A DNA stretch of 64,000 nucleotides from Curtobacterium pusillum (GCF_013359865.1 NZ_JABMCE010000084.1:124001-188000), one strand, 5' to 3'; shown: positions 54,025 to 63,202, numbered from the stretch's first letter. A program made the numbers and translations. Notes: generated from the letters alone by a model not told the origin.

Positions 54025-55700
54025 GCGGTCACCGCCGCGAGGGTCGCGAGCCGCTCGGTCCGGCGCTGCCGTTGCACGATCGGATCGGGGACGGGCACCG
54101 CGGCGAGCAGGCGCCGGGTGTAGTCGGTCGTGGGGTGCATGAGCGTGGTGTCCGTGGTGCCCTGTTCCTCGACGACGCCCTGGCGCATCACGACGACGCG
54201 CTCGGCGAACTGCTGCACGACGGCGAGGTCGTGCGAGACGAAGAGGCACGCGAACCCGAGGTCGCCCTGCAGCTCACGGAGGACCTCGAGCACGGTCTCC
54301 TGCACGCTGACGTCGAGCGCGCTGGTCGGTTCGTCGGCGACGAGCAGCCTCGGGGCGAGCACGAGCGCCCGGGCGAGCGAGACGCGCTGCCGCTGCCCGC
54401 CGGAGAGCTCCCGGGGCGCACGCGACGCGAGGGCCGTGGGCAGCCGGACGGCGTCGAGCACCTCGTCGATGCGCTTCCGCCGGTCGGCGGAGGACATGCC
54501 CCGGCGGTGCACGGCGAGCGGTTCGGCGATGCACTCCGCGACGGACATCCGAGCGTCGAGCGACGCGACGGGGTCCTGCAGAACGACACCGATCCCGGAG
54601 CGGAGCGCCCGGCGGTCCCGCCCGCGAGCCGTGCGAAGGTCCGACCCGAACAGGTGCACGCTCCCCGATGTCGGCTTCACGAGACCGAGCGCGACCCGGG
54701 CCGCGGTGGACTTGCCCGAGCCGGACTCCCCGACCAGGCCGACGGTCTCGCCGGCGTGCACGGCGATGTCGATGCCGCGCAGGGCGTGGACGGCGCGCGC
54801 CCCGCGCCCGAACGTCACCGAGACGTCCCGCAGGTCGACCACCGGGGCCGTGTCGCGCCTCCCGTCCGATGCCGACGTCGTGACCGCAGCCGCAGCCGCA
54901 GCCGCCGGCGCACCCGCCACCGCGAGCCGCGGCACCGCCGCGAGCAGGCGCTTCGTGTAGTCGTGCTCCGGCCGGAGCAGGACGTCCTCGACGCTGCCGG
55001 TCTCGACGATCTCGCCCTGCAGCATCACCGCGACCCGGTCCGCGAAGTCCGCCACCACGCCCATGTTGTGCGTGACGAGCAGGACGCCCGTGCCGGTGTC
55101 CGCCGCCAGGCGACGGAGCAGCTCGAGGATCTCGGCCTGCACCGTCACGTCGAGCGCGGTCGTCGGTTCATCGGCGATGAGGAGCTTCGGCGAGTTCGCG
55201 ATCGCCATCGCGATGACCACGCGCTGCCGCTGACCGCCGGACAGCTGGAACGGGAACGCCCGTGCCCGCGCGGCCGGCTCGGGGATGCCCACCCGGCCGA
55301 GGAGCTCCACGGCGCGGGCCGCGGCGTCCGATGCCGAGACCTCGCCGTGGTTCCGGACGACCTCGGCGATCTGCGCGCCGACGCGGGTGAGCGGGTCGAG
55401 GGCGGTCGCGGGCTCCTGGAAGACCATCGAGACGGTCGAGCCGCGCAGCTTCCGGAGCTCGGGCTCGCCCGCGTCGACGACCTCGTGGCCGTCGACGACG
55501 GCGCTGCCGGTGGCGGTGGCGTTGCCGGACAGCAGGCCCATCGCGGCGAGCGCGACCGTGGACTTGCCGGAGCCGGACTCCCCGACGAGCGCGAGGGTCT
55601 CGCCGGGTTCCACGTGCAGGGACACGCCGCGGACGGCGTCGACGGTGCCGGACTCCGTGCTGAAGGTGACCCCGAGGTCGGTGGTGGTCAGGATGGACAT
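54021..55700 (-). CDS. Fused dipeptide/oligopeptide ABC ATPase (DppD+DppF type)
   Basis: 559 residues with two ATPase domains: first at about 5-255 (Walker A GESGSGKSTVA, signature LSGGQRQRV, Walker B LLIADEPTTALD), second at about 285-545 (GESGSGKSTAA, LSGGQRQRV, LLVADEPTSALD). The Ala-rich linker at 258-283 contains a 17-base repeat half-unit (54853-54869). The fused form is common in Actinobacteria. Coupled to the permease by TGATG and to the ROK gene by GTGA. Confidence 0.9.
   Translation of the reverse strand: MSILTTTDLGVTFSTESGTVDAVRGVSLHVEPGETLALVGESGSGKSTVALAAMGLLSGNATATGSAVVDGHEVVDAGEPELRKLRGSTVSMVFQEPATALDPLTRVGAQIAEVVRNHGEVSASDAAARAVELLGRVGIPEPAARARAFPFQLSGGQRQRVVIAMAIANSPKLLIADEPTTALDVTVQAEILELLRRLAADTGTGVLLVTHNMGVVADFADRVAVMLQGEIVETGSVEDVLLRPEHDYTKRLLAAVPRLAVAGAPAAAAAAAVTTSASDGRRDTAPVVDLRDVSVTFGRGARAVHALRGIDIAVHAGETVGLVGESGSGKSTAARVALGLVKPTSGSVHLFGSDLRTARGRDRRALRSGIGVVLQDPVASLDARMSVAECIAEPLAVHRRGMSSADRRKRIDEVLDAVRLPTALASRAPRELSGGQRQRVSLARALVLAPRLLVADEPTSALDVSVQETVLEVLRELQGDLGFACLFVSHDLAVVQQFAERVVVMRQGVVEEQGTTDTTLMHPTTDYTRRLLAAVPVPDPIVQRQRRTERLATLAAVTA
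54853..54869. repeat. Half-unit of dispersed repeat within the ABC ATPase linker
   Basis: TCGCGCCTCCCGTCCGA on the plus strand, identical to 44021-44037 in mrpD. It codes for part of the variable linker on the minus strand. Confidence 0.5.
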
Positions 55701-56599
55701 CAACGGCCCCTCACGTCGAAGGCGTCCCGGAGCCCGTCGCCCACGGCGTTGAACGCGCAGACGACGAGGATCACGGCGAGACCCGGCGGCACGATGAGCC
55801 ACCAGCGTCCCGAGTAGGCGGCGGTGAGTCCCGCCGAGAGCATGCCGCCCCAGTCCGTCGCCGGGGCCTGGACCCCGAGGCCGAGGTACGAGACGTAGGC
55901 GACGAGGAGGATCGCGTCGGCGACCTGGAACGTGGCGGCGACGACGATCGTGGAGACCGAGTTCGGCAGCAGGTGTCGACCGATGGCGCGCGCGTGCGAG
56001 CCGCCGATCGCGCGCAGGGTCAGGACGTAATCGCGGTTCTTGAGCGTCAGGGTCTCGGCGCGGATGAGGCGGGAGGGCACCAGCCACGACACGAGGCCGA
56101 GGATCACGATGAGGCCCCACACGCCCGGGGTCGTGATCGCGGAGATGACCAGCAGGATGAACAGCGCCGGGATGGCGATGCCGGCGTCGACCACGCGCAT
56201 CATCACCGCGTCGACCCAGCCCCCGACGTACCCGGCGACCGAACCCCACAGCGTGCCCACCACGGTGGCGAGGACGCCCGCCGCGATGCCGACCATGAGC
56301 GACACCTTGCCGCCGAACATCAGGCGGCCGAGGACGTCGTGCCCGACCGCGTCGGTGCCGAGCAGGTGTGCGGCGCTCGGTCCGAGGTTCGCCTGGGAGA
56401 GCTGCGTGTGCGTCTGGTCCGTCGGGTAGAGGAACGGTCCGACGAAGCAGAACAGCACGATGACGACGATGACGACGAGGCCGATCACCGCGAGGGTGTT
56501 GTGGCGGAAGCGGCGGACGGCGAGTCGCCAGCCGGTCGCGGCGACGGGCTGCACCAGGGACGCGGCCCCGGGCGCTTCGGGTGCGAGCTGTGCGGTCAT
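55700..56599 (-). CDS. ABC transporter permease, DppC type
   Basis: 299 residues: N-terminal cytoplasmic OppC-type stretch with FRHNTLAVIGL, first span, then the five-span core with LLGTDAVGHDVLGRLMFGG and the EAA region (LTLRAIGGSHARAIGRHLLPN). Co-operates with the DppB-type permease upstream. Starts by ATGA overlap with a 20-codon micro-ORF. Confidence 0.88.
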   Translation of the reverse strand: MTAQLAPEAPGAASLVQPVAATGWRLAVRRFRHNTLAVIGLVVIVVIVLFCFVGPFLYPTDQTHTQLSQANLGPSAAHLLGTDAVGHDVLGRLMFGGKVSLMVGIAAGVLATVVGTLWGSVAGYVGGWVDAVMMRVVDAGIAIPALFILLVISAITTPGVWGLIVILGLVSWLVPSRLIRAETLTLKNRDYVLTLRAIGGSHARAIGRHLLPNSVSTIVVAATFQVADAILLVAYVSYLGLGVQAPATDWGGMLSAGLTAAYSGRWWLIVPPGLAVILVVCAFNAVGDGLRDAFDVRGR

Positions 56600-56658
56600 G
56601 CGCGGGCTCCCATCACGTCGTTGGTGGACGCGGTATCGATGATCGACGCGGCGGTCAT
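56596..56658 (-). other. 20-codon micro-ORF between permease genes
   Basis: ATG at 56658 overlaps the stop of the DppB-type gene (ATGA); after 20 codons (MTAASIIDTASTNDVMGARA) its stop overlaps the start of the DppC-type gene (ATGA). Both the micro-ORF and the DppC gene begin MTA. It probably bridges translational coupling; a stable peptide product is doubtful. Confidence 0.45.
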
Positions 56659-57614
56659 GCGCGGCCTGCCTTCACTCGGGGATCGATCAAGGACTGCGCG
56701 ACGTCGGCGAGGAGCGTGCCGACGACCGTCGCGATCGAGATGACGAGGACGCACCCGAGCAGGGTCGGATAGTCCGACGACTGCGCGGCGTTCCAGAACA
56801 GGAGCCCCATGCCGGGGTAGTTGAACAGCTGCTCGGTGACGAGCGCCCCGCCGAACAGGACCGGCAGGTAGTACCCGAGCATCGCGACCACCGGGGTGAG
56901 CGAGTTCCGGAACACGTGCCGACGCAGGATCGTGACGGTCGACGCCCCGCCGGCACGGGCGGTGCGGACGTAGTCCTCCTGCAGGTTCTCGAGCGTCGAG
57001 GCCCGCATGTACCGGCTGAACACGGCGATCATCGCGAGGGCGCCGGTGACCACGGGGAGCACGAGCCCGGCGGGGTCCTGGAAGACCTCGGTGAGGGTGT
57101 TGCCGCTCGGCGCCTGGGACGGCAGCCACGGCAGCTGCTGGCTGAACACGATGATGAGGACGAGCCCGAGGAAGAACGCGGGCGTGGAGTAGAAGACGAA
57201 CGCCAGGGCGGTGGCCGCGTAGTCGACCGCGCCGTTGCGTCGGACCGCCTGCCACATCCCGACCGGGATCGCGATGACGAGGCCGAGCACGGCGGACATC
57301 CCGGTGAGGACGAGCGTCTTCGGCAGGCGCTCGGCGATGAGCTGCGACACCGGCTCGTTGAGCGTGTAGGAGGTGCCGAGGTCGCCGGTGAGCAGGCGTC
57401 CGAGGAACCGGAGGTACTGCACGGGCAGCGGCTGGTCGAGCCCCTGCGACTGGTTGAACGCGGTGATCTGCGCGGGCGTCGCGGAGACCCCGAGGACGCC
57501 GCGGGCGGGACCGCCGGGCAGCGCGTGCAGGAGGCAGAACACGACGATCGTGACGATGAGGACCACCGCGAGCGCCTGCAGGACGCGCCTGGTGAGGTAG
57601 AGAACTGTGGTCAT
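56655..57614 (-). CDS. ABC transporter permease, DppB type
   Basis: 319 residues, six spans, with the OppB/DppB pattern RRVLQALAVVLIVTIVVF at the start, a large extracytoplasmic loop with GLDQPLPVQYLRFLGRLLTGDLG and the EAA loop YVRTARAGGASTVTILRRHVFRN (landmark TARAGGAS). ATG 57614 has weak upstream purines. A 22-bp-stem hairpin of the repeat family lies just upstream, between it and the binding-protein gene. Confidence 0.88.
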   Translation of the reverse strand: MTTVLYLTRRVLQALAVVLIVTIVVFCLLHALPGGPARGVLGVSATPAQITAFNQSQGLDQPLPVQYLRFLGRLLTGDLGTSYTLNEPVSQLIAERLPKTLVLTGMSAVLGLVIAIPVGMWQAVRRNGAVDYAATALAFVFYSTPAFFLGLVLIIVFSQQLPWLPSQAPSGNTLTEVFQDPAGLVLPVVTGALAMIAVFSRYMRASTLENLQEDYVRTARAGGASTVTILRRHVFRNSLTPVVAMLGYYLPVLFGGALVTEQLFNYPGMGLLFWNAAQSSDYPTLLGCVLVISIATVVGTLLADVAQSLIDPRVKAGRA

Positions 57615-57646
57615 GCGGCTTCCGATGGTCGGATGGTTGCGTGGGC

Positions 57647-57695
57647 CGTTCGGGAGGCGCGGTGCGGGGCGGACCCGCACCGCGCCTCCCGAACG
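57647..57695. repeat. Palindromic repeat inside the ABC transporter operon
   Basis: Perfect 22-bp arms 57647-57668 and 57674-57695 (core CGGGAGGCGCGGTGCGGG), five-base loop. It lies between the binding-protein gene (ends 57712) and the first permease (starts 57614), both minus strand. A position well suited to protect the upstream message and lower permease expression. Confidence 0.85.
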
Positions 57696-57711
57696 TGGGC
57701 GCGTCAGCGCC

Positions 57712-59505
57712 TCACTTGCTCCACTTCCACTGGGCGGGGTGGAAGTTGGCGAGCGAGTCCTGGTCGAACCCGGTCAGCCCCTTCTTGACGACCGAGATCT
57801 GGTAGTCCGGCTCGGGCAGCCAGATCACGGGCAGGTCCTTCGCGACGGCGGCGCTGTAGTCCTGCACGGCGGTCGAGTCGGTCGAGGTGGTCGTCGCGTC
57901 GATGAGGGCGTCGACCTCCTTGTTCGAGTAGCTCCCGAAGTTCGCCGAACCGCCGGTCGAGAAGAGCGCCTCACCCGTCGGGTAGGCCGGGAAGTACCAG
58001 CTGCCCGCGGTACCGAAGAACGAGAGGTCCCAGTCGCAGCTGGCCTCGTCGCTCGTGCAGGTGGGCGTCTGCGAGAGGACACTCGACACGGGCGCCGTCT
58101 TGATGGTGAAGCCGATGCCGGTCTTCGCGAGCGAGGACTGGATCGCGCTCATCATGTTGTCGGTGACGGTCGAGCCGGACTGCGAGAGCACCTGCATGGT
58201 GAACTTCGTGCCCTCCTTCACGCCCTCGCCGCACTGACTGTCGGACGTGCCCGGGTCAGTGCAGACCATCGTGCCGTTCTTCTCGGTCCAGCCGTGGCTG
58301 GTGAGGAGGTCCTTGGCCTTCGAGGTGCTGAACGGGTAGGGGTTCGACTTCTGCACGTCGGAGACGTAGTCGGACTCCTGCGCCTGCGGGATCGGTCCGT
58401 AGGCCGACGTTGCGGTGCCGTTGAAGACGACCTTCGACAGGGACTTCTGGTCGATCGACATCTGCACGGCCTGACGGGCGTACAGCTGCTTGAACACGGC
58501 GCCCATCGTCGGGTTGTTGAAGTTGTACGGCATGTACGTGATCGCCCACCCGGTCCACGGCTCCACGTCGTAGCCCTTCGAGGTGAAGGACGACTTCTGG
58601 TCCATGTCGGTGGCGTTGATGTAGCCGTAGTCGACCTCGCCCGAGCGGACCGCGTTCACCTCGGCGTCGGACGTGGTGAACGGCAGCAGGTTGACCGTCG
58701 TGATGGACGGCTTCTCACCGCCGTCGTACTTCTTGTTCGCGGTGAGGGTGACCTTGCCGGCCGTGGTGAAGGACTTGACGCCGTACGGTCCGGAGATCGT
58801 CTTCCACAGGTCGTCCGAGGCGTAGTCGGAGATCTTGCCCGCGGCGGTGTTGAGGTACTTCCACACCTGCTTGGCGCCGGCGGTGGTCTCGTCGGCGTCG
58901 GACACCTTCGCGTCGGCGCTCGTCTTGTCCCACGCGTGCTGGGGCAGCGGGATGATGTAGCTCAGCTGGTTGGCGAGCATCCAGTCGGAGTTGTACGCCT
59001 TGTCGAACGTGATCGTGAAGTGCGTGTCGTCGACGGCCTTGAACGAGGTCCAGTTGTCCGGAGCCTTGCCCTCGGAGTAGGAGCCCCACTGGTCCTTGTT
59101 CGCCTTGATCAGGTTGAACCAGAACTCGACGTCGCGGCTCGTGATGGCGTCGCCGTCCGACCAGTGCCGGTCGCCGAGGGTGACGGTGACGCTCTTGCCG
59201 TCCTCGGCGAACTTCGCGTCCGTCGCGACGGACCCGGCCTTGTTCCACGCGATCTTGCCGGTGGAGCCGTCGTACGCGACGAGCGGCTCGTACAGCGACT
59301 GGGCGATCGAGCCGTTGTTCGTGTTGAGGTGGGCCGCGGTGCCGATCGGCAGGATCCAGTTCGGCGTGAAGTTGGCGGGCAGCGCGTAGTTGATCTCGTC
59401 GGACGATCCCTGCGAGGCGTTGCCGCCTCCGGAACAGCCGGCGAGCAGGGCGCTCACGGCGACCACTGCTCCGGTCAGGAGCGCCCAGCGACGGGGCTTG
59501 GACAT
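57712..59505 (-). CDS. Peptide-type ABC transporter substrate-binding lipoprotein
   Basis: 597 residues. Signal peptide with lipobox LLAGC (Cys about 24), then SBP type 5 (DppA/OppA-like) fold: YEPLVAYD, DGKSVTVTL, WSDGDAITSRDVEFWFN, ending with FDQDSLANFHPAQWKWSK. Binds peptides or peptide-like sugars. AAGGAGA precedes the ATG. It leads the operon; the divergent ROK regulator starts 216 bases away. Confidence 0.9.
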   Translation of the reverse strand: MSKPRRWALLTGAVVAVSALLAGCSGGGNASQGSSDEINYALPANFTPNWILPIGTAAHLNTNNGSIAQSLYEPLVAYDGSTGKIAWNKAGSVATDAKFAEDGKSVTVTLGDRHWSDGDAITSRDVEFWFNLIKANKDQWGSYSEGKAPDNWTSFKAVDDTHFTITFDKAYNSDWMLANQLSYIIPLPQHAWDKTSADAKVSDADETTAGAKQVWKYLNTAAGKISDYASDDLWKTISGPYGVKSFTTAGKVTLTANKKYDGGEKPSITTVNLLPFTTSDAEVNAVRSGEVDYGYINATDMDQKSSFTSKGYDVEPWTGWAITYMPYNFNNPTMGAVFKQLYARQAVQMSIDQKSLSKVVFNGTATSAYGPIPQAQESDYVSDVQKSNPYPFSTSKAKDLLTSHGWTEKNGTMVCTDPGTSDSQCGEGVKEGTKFTMQVLSQSGSTVTDNMMSAIQSSLAKTGIGFTIKTAPVSSVLSQTPTCTSDEASCDWDLSFFGTAGSWYFPAYPTGEALFSTGGSANFGSYSNKEVDALIDATTTSTDSTAVQDYSAAVAKDLPVIWLPEPDYQISVVKKGLTGFDQDSLANFHPAQWKWSK

Positions 59506-59544
59506 GCGGTGTCTCCTTGTGCGAGGGACTTCGGGGAGGTGGTG

Positions 59545-59625
59545 CACGCGTGCCGGTCGGCACACGCACAGTCAATGGCCAAACCGATTGGAAAAACAAA
59601 CATCTCCATGTAAAAACTGCGTTAC
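59545..59625. promoter_or_regulatory. AT-rich divergent promoter region with operator candidates
   Basis: Contains GTGCCG/CGGCAC (59550-59563), CCAA-ACCGA-TTGG (59579-59591) and, on the minus strand, GTTTTT direct repeats about 22 bases apart (59593-59617). This A/T-rich 50-base patch is conspicuous in the otherwise GC-rich DNA and probably holds both promoters and the ROK binding site. Exact -35/-10 boxes could not be fixed. Confidence 0.4.
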
Positions 59626-59721
59626 TGCGGAACGGACGAAAGGGTCGCCGCTGCGTTCCGCCCCGTAGGCTCGCCGCAGATCGGGTCGTCCGGTCCACTT
59701 CCGCCCGGATTGGAGAAAGTC

Positions 59722-60906
59722 GTGCCGGACCTCAGTGCCCGCGTCCTCGAGCTCGTCGCCTCGGGACAGGCCTCCAGCCGGACCGAGATCGCGACCCTGC
59801 TCGGTGCCGCGCCCTCGACGGTGTCGCACGTGGTCTCCCAGCTGCTGTCGCACGGACTGCTCGCCGAGGAGGGCACCGACGTCTCCACCGGCGGCCGACC
59901 TCGCAAGGTCCTCCGCATCGGTGGTGTCGACGAGTACGCGGTCGCCGCCGACGTCGGCGGAGGGCACGCGCGCATCGGCATCGTGCTGCCCGGAGGCGCG
60001 CTCGAGTCGGTCGCGAACGTCCCGTTCGCGCTCTCCGACGGTCCGACCGCGGGGCTCCAGCGGCTGGCTGCGCTGCTCGAGCGGCTCGCCGACGAACGCG
60101 GTCGCGACGGACTCCGGGGCGTCGGGCTGAGCCTGCCCGGCCCCGTGGACGTCGAGGCCGGCGTGGTCGACCTGCCGAGCCGGATGCCGGGATGGAACGG
60201 GTTCCCCGTGGCCGCCTGGCTCGCCGACCGCTTCGGCCTGCCCGCGATCGTCGACAACGACGCGAACTGCATGGCGGCCGGGGAGCAGACCGTGCAGGAC
60301 CCGGGGCGACGGCAGACCATCACGATCAAGGCCGGGTCGGCGATCGGCGCCGGGATCGTCATCGACGGACGCCTCTACCGCGGCTCGACGGGGGCCGCCG
60401 GGGACATCACCCACGTGCGGATCGACGCCGCCGGGGACACCCCGTGCTCGTGCGGCAACACCGGGTGCCTCGAGACCGTTGCGTCCGGTGCCGCGCTCGT
60501 CCGGATCCTCTCCTCCTCGGGAGTGGACGTCACGTCCACCGCCGATGTCGTGCGCCTGGCCTCGGACGCCCACCCGGAGGCCACCCGGGCCGTGCGCCTG
60601 GCCGGCCGGTACCTCGGCGAGGTCCTCGCCGCGAACGTGAACTTCTTCAACCCCGATGCCGTGTACCTCGGCGGCATCCTCTCCACCCTCGACCCGTTCA
60701 TCGCCGCCGTGCGCAGCCAGCTGTACGAGAGCTGCCACCCGCTCATGACGCAGCACCTCGCCATCGAGCCGGTGTCGCTCGGCGCCGACGCGGGCCTCGT
60801 CGGTGCCGGCCAGTTCGCGCTGCAGCGGGGCCTCGCCGCCTCGCTCGAGGAACTGTCCGCACCCATCCCCCAGTCCACCACCAGGAACAGGAGCGTCCGT
60901 GTCTGA
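59722..60906 (+). CDS. ROK-family transcriptional regulator
   Basis: 394 residues from GTG (GGAG six bases upstream). N-terminal helix-turn-helix about 8-58 (SRTEIATLLGAAPSTVSHVVSQLL), then a ROK sugar-binding domain with DVGGGHARIGIV, VDNDANCMA and the zinc motif CSCGNTGCLE. Lacks a proper kinase phosphate loop, so it is a regulator (XylR/NagC type). Probably controls the divergent ABC operon. Overlaps the M81 gene by eight bases. Confidence 0.88.
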   Translation: MPDLSARVLELVASGQASSRTEIATLLGAAPSTVSHVVSQLLSHGLLAEEGTDVSTGGRPRKVLRIGGVDEYAVAADVGGGHARIGIVLPGGALESVANVPFALSDGPTAGLQRLAALLERLADERGRDGLRGVGLSLPGPVDVEAGVVDLPSRMPGWNGFPVAAWLADRFGLPAIVDNDANCMAAGEQTVQDPGRRQTITIKAGSAIGAGIVIDGRLYRGSTGAAGDITHVRIDAAGDTPCSCGNTGCLETVASGAALVRILSSSGVDVTSTADVVRLASDAHPEATRAVRLAGRYLGEVLAANVNFFNPDAVYLGGILSTLDPFIAAVRSQLYESCHPLMTQHLAIEPVSLGADAGLVGAGQFALQRGLAASLEELSAPIPQSTTRNRSVRV

Positions 60907-62443
60907 CCACGTGTCCGCAGCACCCGCCACCCGCCGTCCGGTCGTCGCGATCGCCGGACTCGCCATCGAGACCTCGACGTTCACGCCGACGCGGACCCAC
61001 GCACCGGCGTTCCACCCGGACCGCGGCGACGAGGTCGTGGCGCGGTACCCGTTCCTCGGACCGCTGTCGGAGCGTGCGGAGTTCCGCGGGGCGCTCATCG
61101 GGCACTCGCTGCCCGGCGGGATCGTCGACCGGGCCTCGTACGAGGAGCTCGCGACCGAGATCGTCTCGCGGCTGCGCGCCATCGTCGAAGCCGAGCCGGT
61201 GGACGGGCTCTGGTACGACATCCACGGCGCGATGGTCGTCGAGGGGCTGGACGACGCCGAGGCCGATCTGCTCGGGCGCATCCGCGCCGTGATCGGCCCG
61301 GACGTCATCGTGTCCGCCTCGATGGACCTGCACGGCAACGTCACCGCCGAGCTCGCCCACCAGGTCGACCTCGTCACCTGCTACCGGATGGCCCCGCACG
61401 AGGACGCCCTCGAGACGAAGGAGCGCGCGGTCCGGAACCTCGTCGACGTGCTCACCACCCGTCCGGTCGGAGCGCAGCGCCCGATCAAGGCGTGGATCCC
61501 GATCCCCGTGCTGCTGCCGGGCGAGCAGACCTCGACGCGCATCGAGCCCGCCGCCTCGCTGTACGGGCAGGTACCGCAGGTGGAGCGGACCGAGGGCGTC
61601 CTCGACGCCGCGATCTGGGTCGGTTACGCGTGGGCGGACCAGCCCCGCGACCGTGCGGTCACGGTCGTCACCGGGTGGGACCGGGACATGGTGGCCGCCG
61701 GCGCCGAACGACTGGCCCGGGCGTTCTGGGACGTCCGGGAGGACTTCGCGTTCGTCGCGCCGACGGGCTCGTTCGACGAGTGTCTCGCCGCCGCGCTCGC
61801 TCCCGGCGCCGCCAAGCCGTACTTCATCTCCGACTCCGGCGACAACCCGACCGCTGGCGGCTCCGGCGACATGACGTGGGGCCTGACGCAGGTGCTCGCG
61901 CGACCGGAGTTCCGGGACGGCTCCGGCCCGGTCGTGATCTACGCGAGCGTCCCGGGCCCGGCCGCCGTCGCCGCCGCGGTGTCGGCCGGTGTCGGTGCCA
62001 CCGTGACCGTCACCGCCGGTGCCGAGGTGGACGACATCCACGCCGGCCCCATCACGATGACCGGACGTGTGCACGCGATCAAGCACGGTGACCGCGACGC
62101 CGAGACCGAGGTCGTGCTGCAGGTCGGCAGCGTCTACGCGATCCTCACGAAGCTCCGGAAGCCGTACCACCACGAGCACGACTTCACGGACCTCGACCTC
62201 GCCCCGCGGGACGCCGACATCGTCATCGTGAAGATCGGGTACCTCGAGCCCGAGCTGTTCGACATGTCCGCCGACTGGATGCTCGCGCTCACACCGGGCG
62301 GGGTCGACCAGGACCTCGAGCGGCTCGGGCACCACAGGATCGAGCGGCCGATGTTCCCCTACGATCGAGAGTTCCCCGAGGCCCCGGACCTGACCGCCAG
62401 GATCATCCCCGCCTCGGACCAGCCACTCGGAGCCGTTCGATGA
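60899..62443 (+). CDS. M81-family metallopeptidase (MlrC-like)
   Basis: 514 residues from a GTG overlapping the ROK gene end. N-terminal M81/DUF1485 domain with AIAGLAIETSTFTPTRT, GLWYDIHGAM, SASMDLHGN and MAPHEDALETKERA (metal ligands Asp and His), C-terminal MlrC domain with SDSGDNPTAGGSGD. MlrC breaks down microcystin fragments in some bacteria; most relatives act on unknown peptides or amide compounds. Context (peptide ABC importer, ROK kinase and regulator) suggests cleavage of an imported peptide-like substrate. Confidence 0.85.
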   Translation: MSDHVSAAPATRRPVVAIAGLAIETSTFTPTRTHAPAFHPDRGDEVVARYPFLGPLSERAEFRGALIGHSLPGGIVDRASYEELATEIVSRLRAIVEAEPVDGLWYDIHGAMVVEGLDDAEADLLGRIRAVIGPDVIVSASMDLHGNVTAELAHQVDLVTCYRMAPHEDALETKERAVRNLVDVLTTRPVGAQRPIKAWIPIPVLLPGEQTSTRIEPAASLYGQVPQVERTEGVLDAAIWVGYAWADQPRDRAVTVVTGWDRDMVAAGAERLARAFWDVREDFAFVAPTGSFDECLAAALAPGAAKPYFISDSGDNPTAGGSGDMTWGLTQVLARPEFRDGSGPVVIYASVPGPAAVAAAVSAGVGATVTVTAGAEVDDIHAGPITMTGRVHAIKHGDRDAETEVVLQVGSVYAILTKLRKPYHHEHDFTDLDLAPRDADIVIVKIGYLEPELFDMSADWMLALTPGGVDQDLERLGHHRIERPMFPYDREFPEAPDLTARIIPASDQPLGAVR

Positions 62444-63174
62444 CCCCTGCCCTCGAGATCGCCGTCACCTCCCCCGCGGGGGCGATCGTCGCGCGTGACG
62501 GGGGCGCCGACCGCGTCGAACTGTGCGTCGGCCTCGAGCTCGGCGGGCTCACCCCGTCGCAGGCGCTCGTCGAGATGACGCACGAGACGGGCATCCCCGC
62601 ACACGCCCTCGTCCGGTGTCGCCCCGGTGGCTTCGTGCACGACCGCGACGAGGTGGAACTCATGGAGCGGGAGATCCGGACCGTCCTCCGCTCCGGAGCG
62701 ACCGGGGTCGTCGTCGGAGCCCTGCGGGAGGACCGCACCCTCGACCAGGACGCCCTCCGTCGCTTCGTGGACGCCGCCCGCTCGGTCAGCGCCACCGCGG
62801 AGATCACCCTGCACCGGGCGATCGACCACGCGGCGGACCCCGTCGCGGCCGTGGGGCCGCTCGAGGCGCTCGGGTTCACCCGCGTCCTGACCTCCGGCGC
62901 CGCCCCGACCGCGGTCGCCGGCTCCGGCACCATCGCGCGCATGGTCGAGGCGGCCGGGCACGTGCAGGTCATGGCCGGCGCCGGGGTCACCCCCGCTGAC
63001 GTCCAGGCGCTCGTCGCGACCGGAGTGGCCGCGGTGCACCTGTCGGCGAAGCGCCCTGCCCCGGACAGCGCCCACGCGGGCGTGCCGATGGGCGGCGCGG
63101 ACGACGGTTCCGCGCACTTCGTCACCGATGCCGAGGTCGTCCGCGCCGCCCGCACGGCGCTCGACGCACACTGA
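62440..63174 (+). CDS. cutC: CutC-family protein
   Basis: 244 residues, TIM-barrel CutC family: ADRVELCVGLELGGLTPSQ, HALVRCRPGGF, ITLHRAIDH, VLTSGAA, VQVMAGAGV. Once linked to copper handling, but the real activity of the family is unsettled; location in sugar/peptide catabolic operons points to a metabolic enzyme. ATGA overlap with the M81 gene; last gene of the operon. Confidence 0.9.
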   Translation: MTPALEIAVTSPAGAIVARDGGADRVELCVGLELGGLTPSQALVEMTHETGIPAHALVRCRPGGFVHDRDEVELMEREIRTVLRSGATGVVVGALREDRTLDQDALRRFVDAARSVSATAEITLHRAIDHAADPVAAVGPLEALGFTRVLTSGAAPTAVAGSGTIARMVEAAGHVQVMAGAGVTPADVQALVATGVAAVHLSAKRPAPDSAHAGVPMGGADDGSAHFVTDAEVVRAARTALDAH

Positions 63175-63202
63175 CCGCTCCGCCCCGTCGCCGCACGCGA
63201 AT

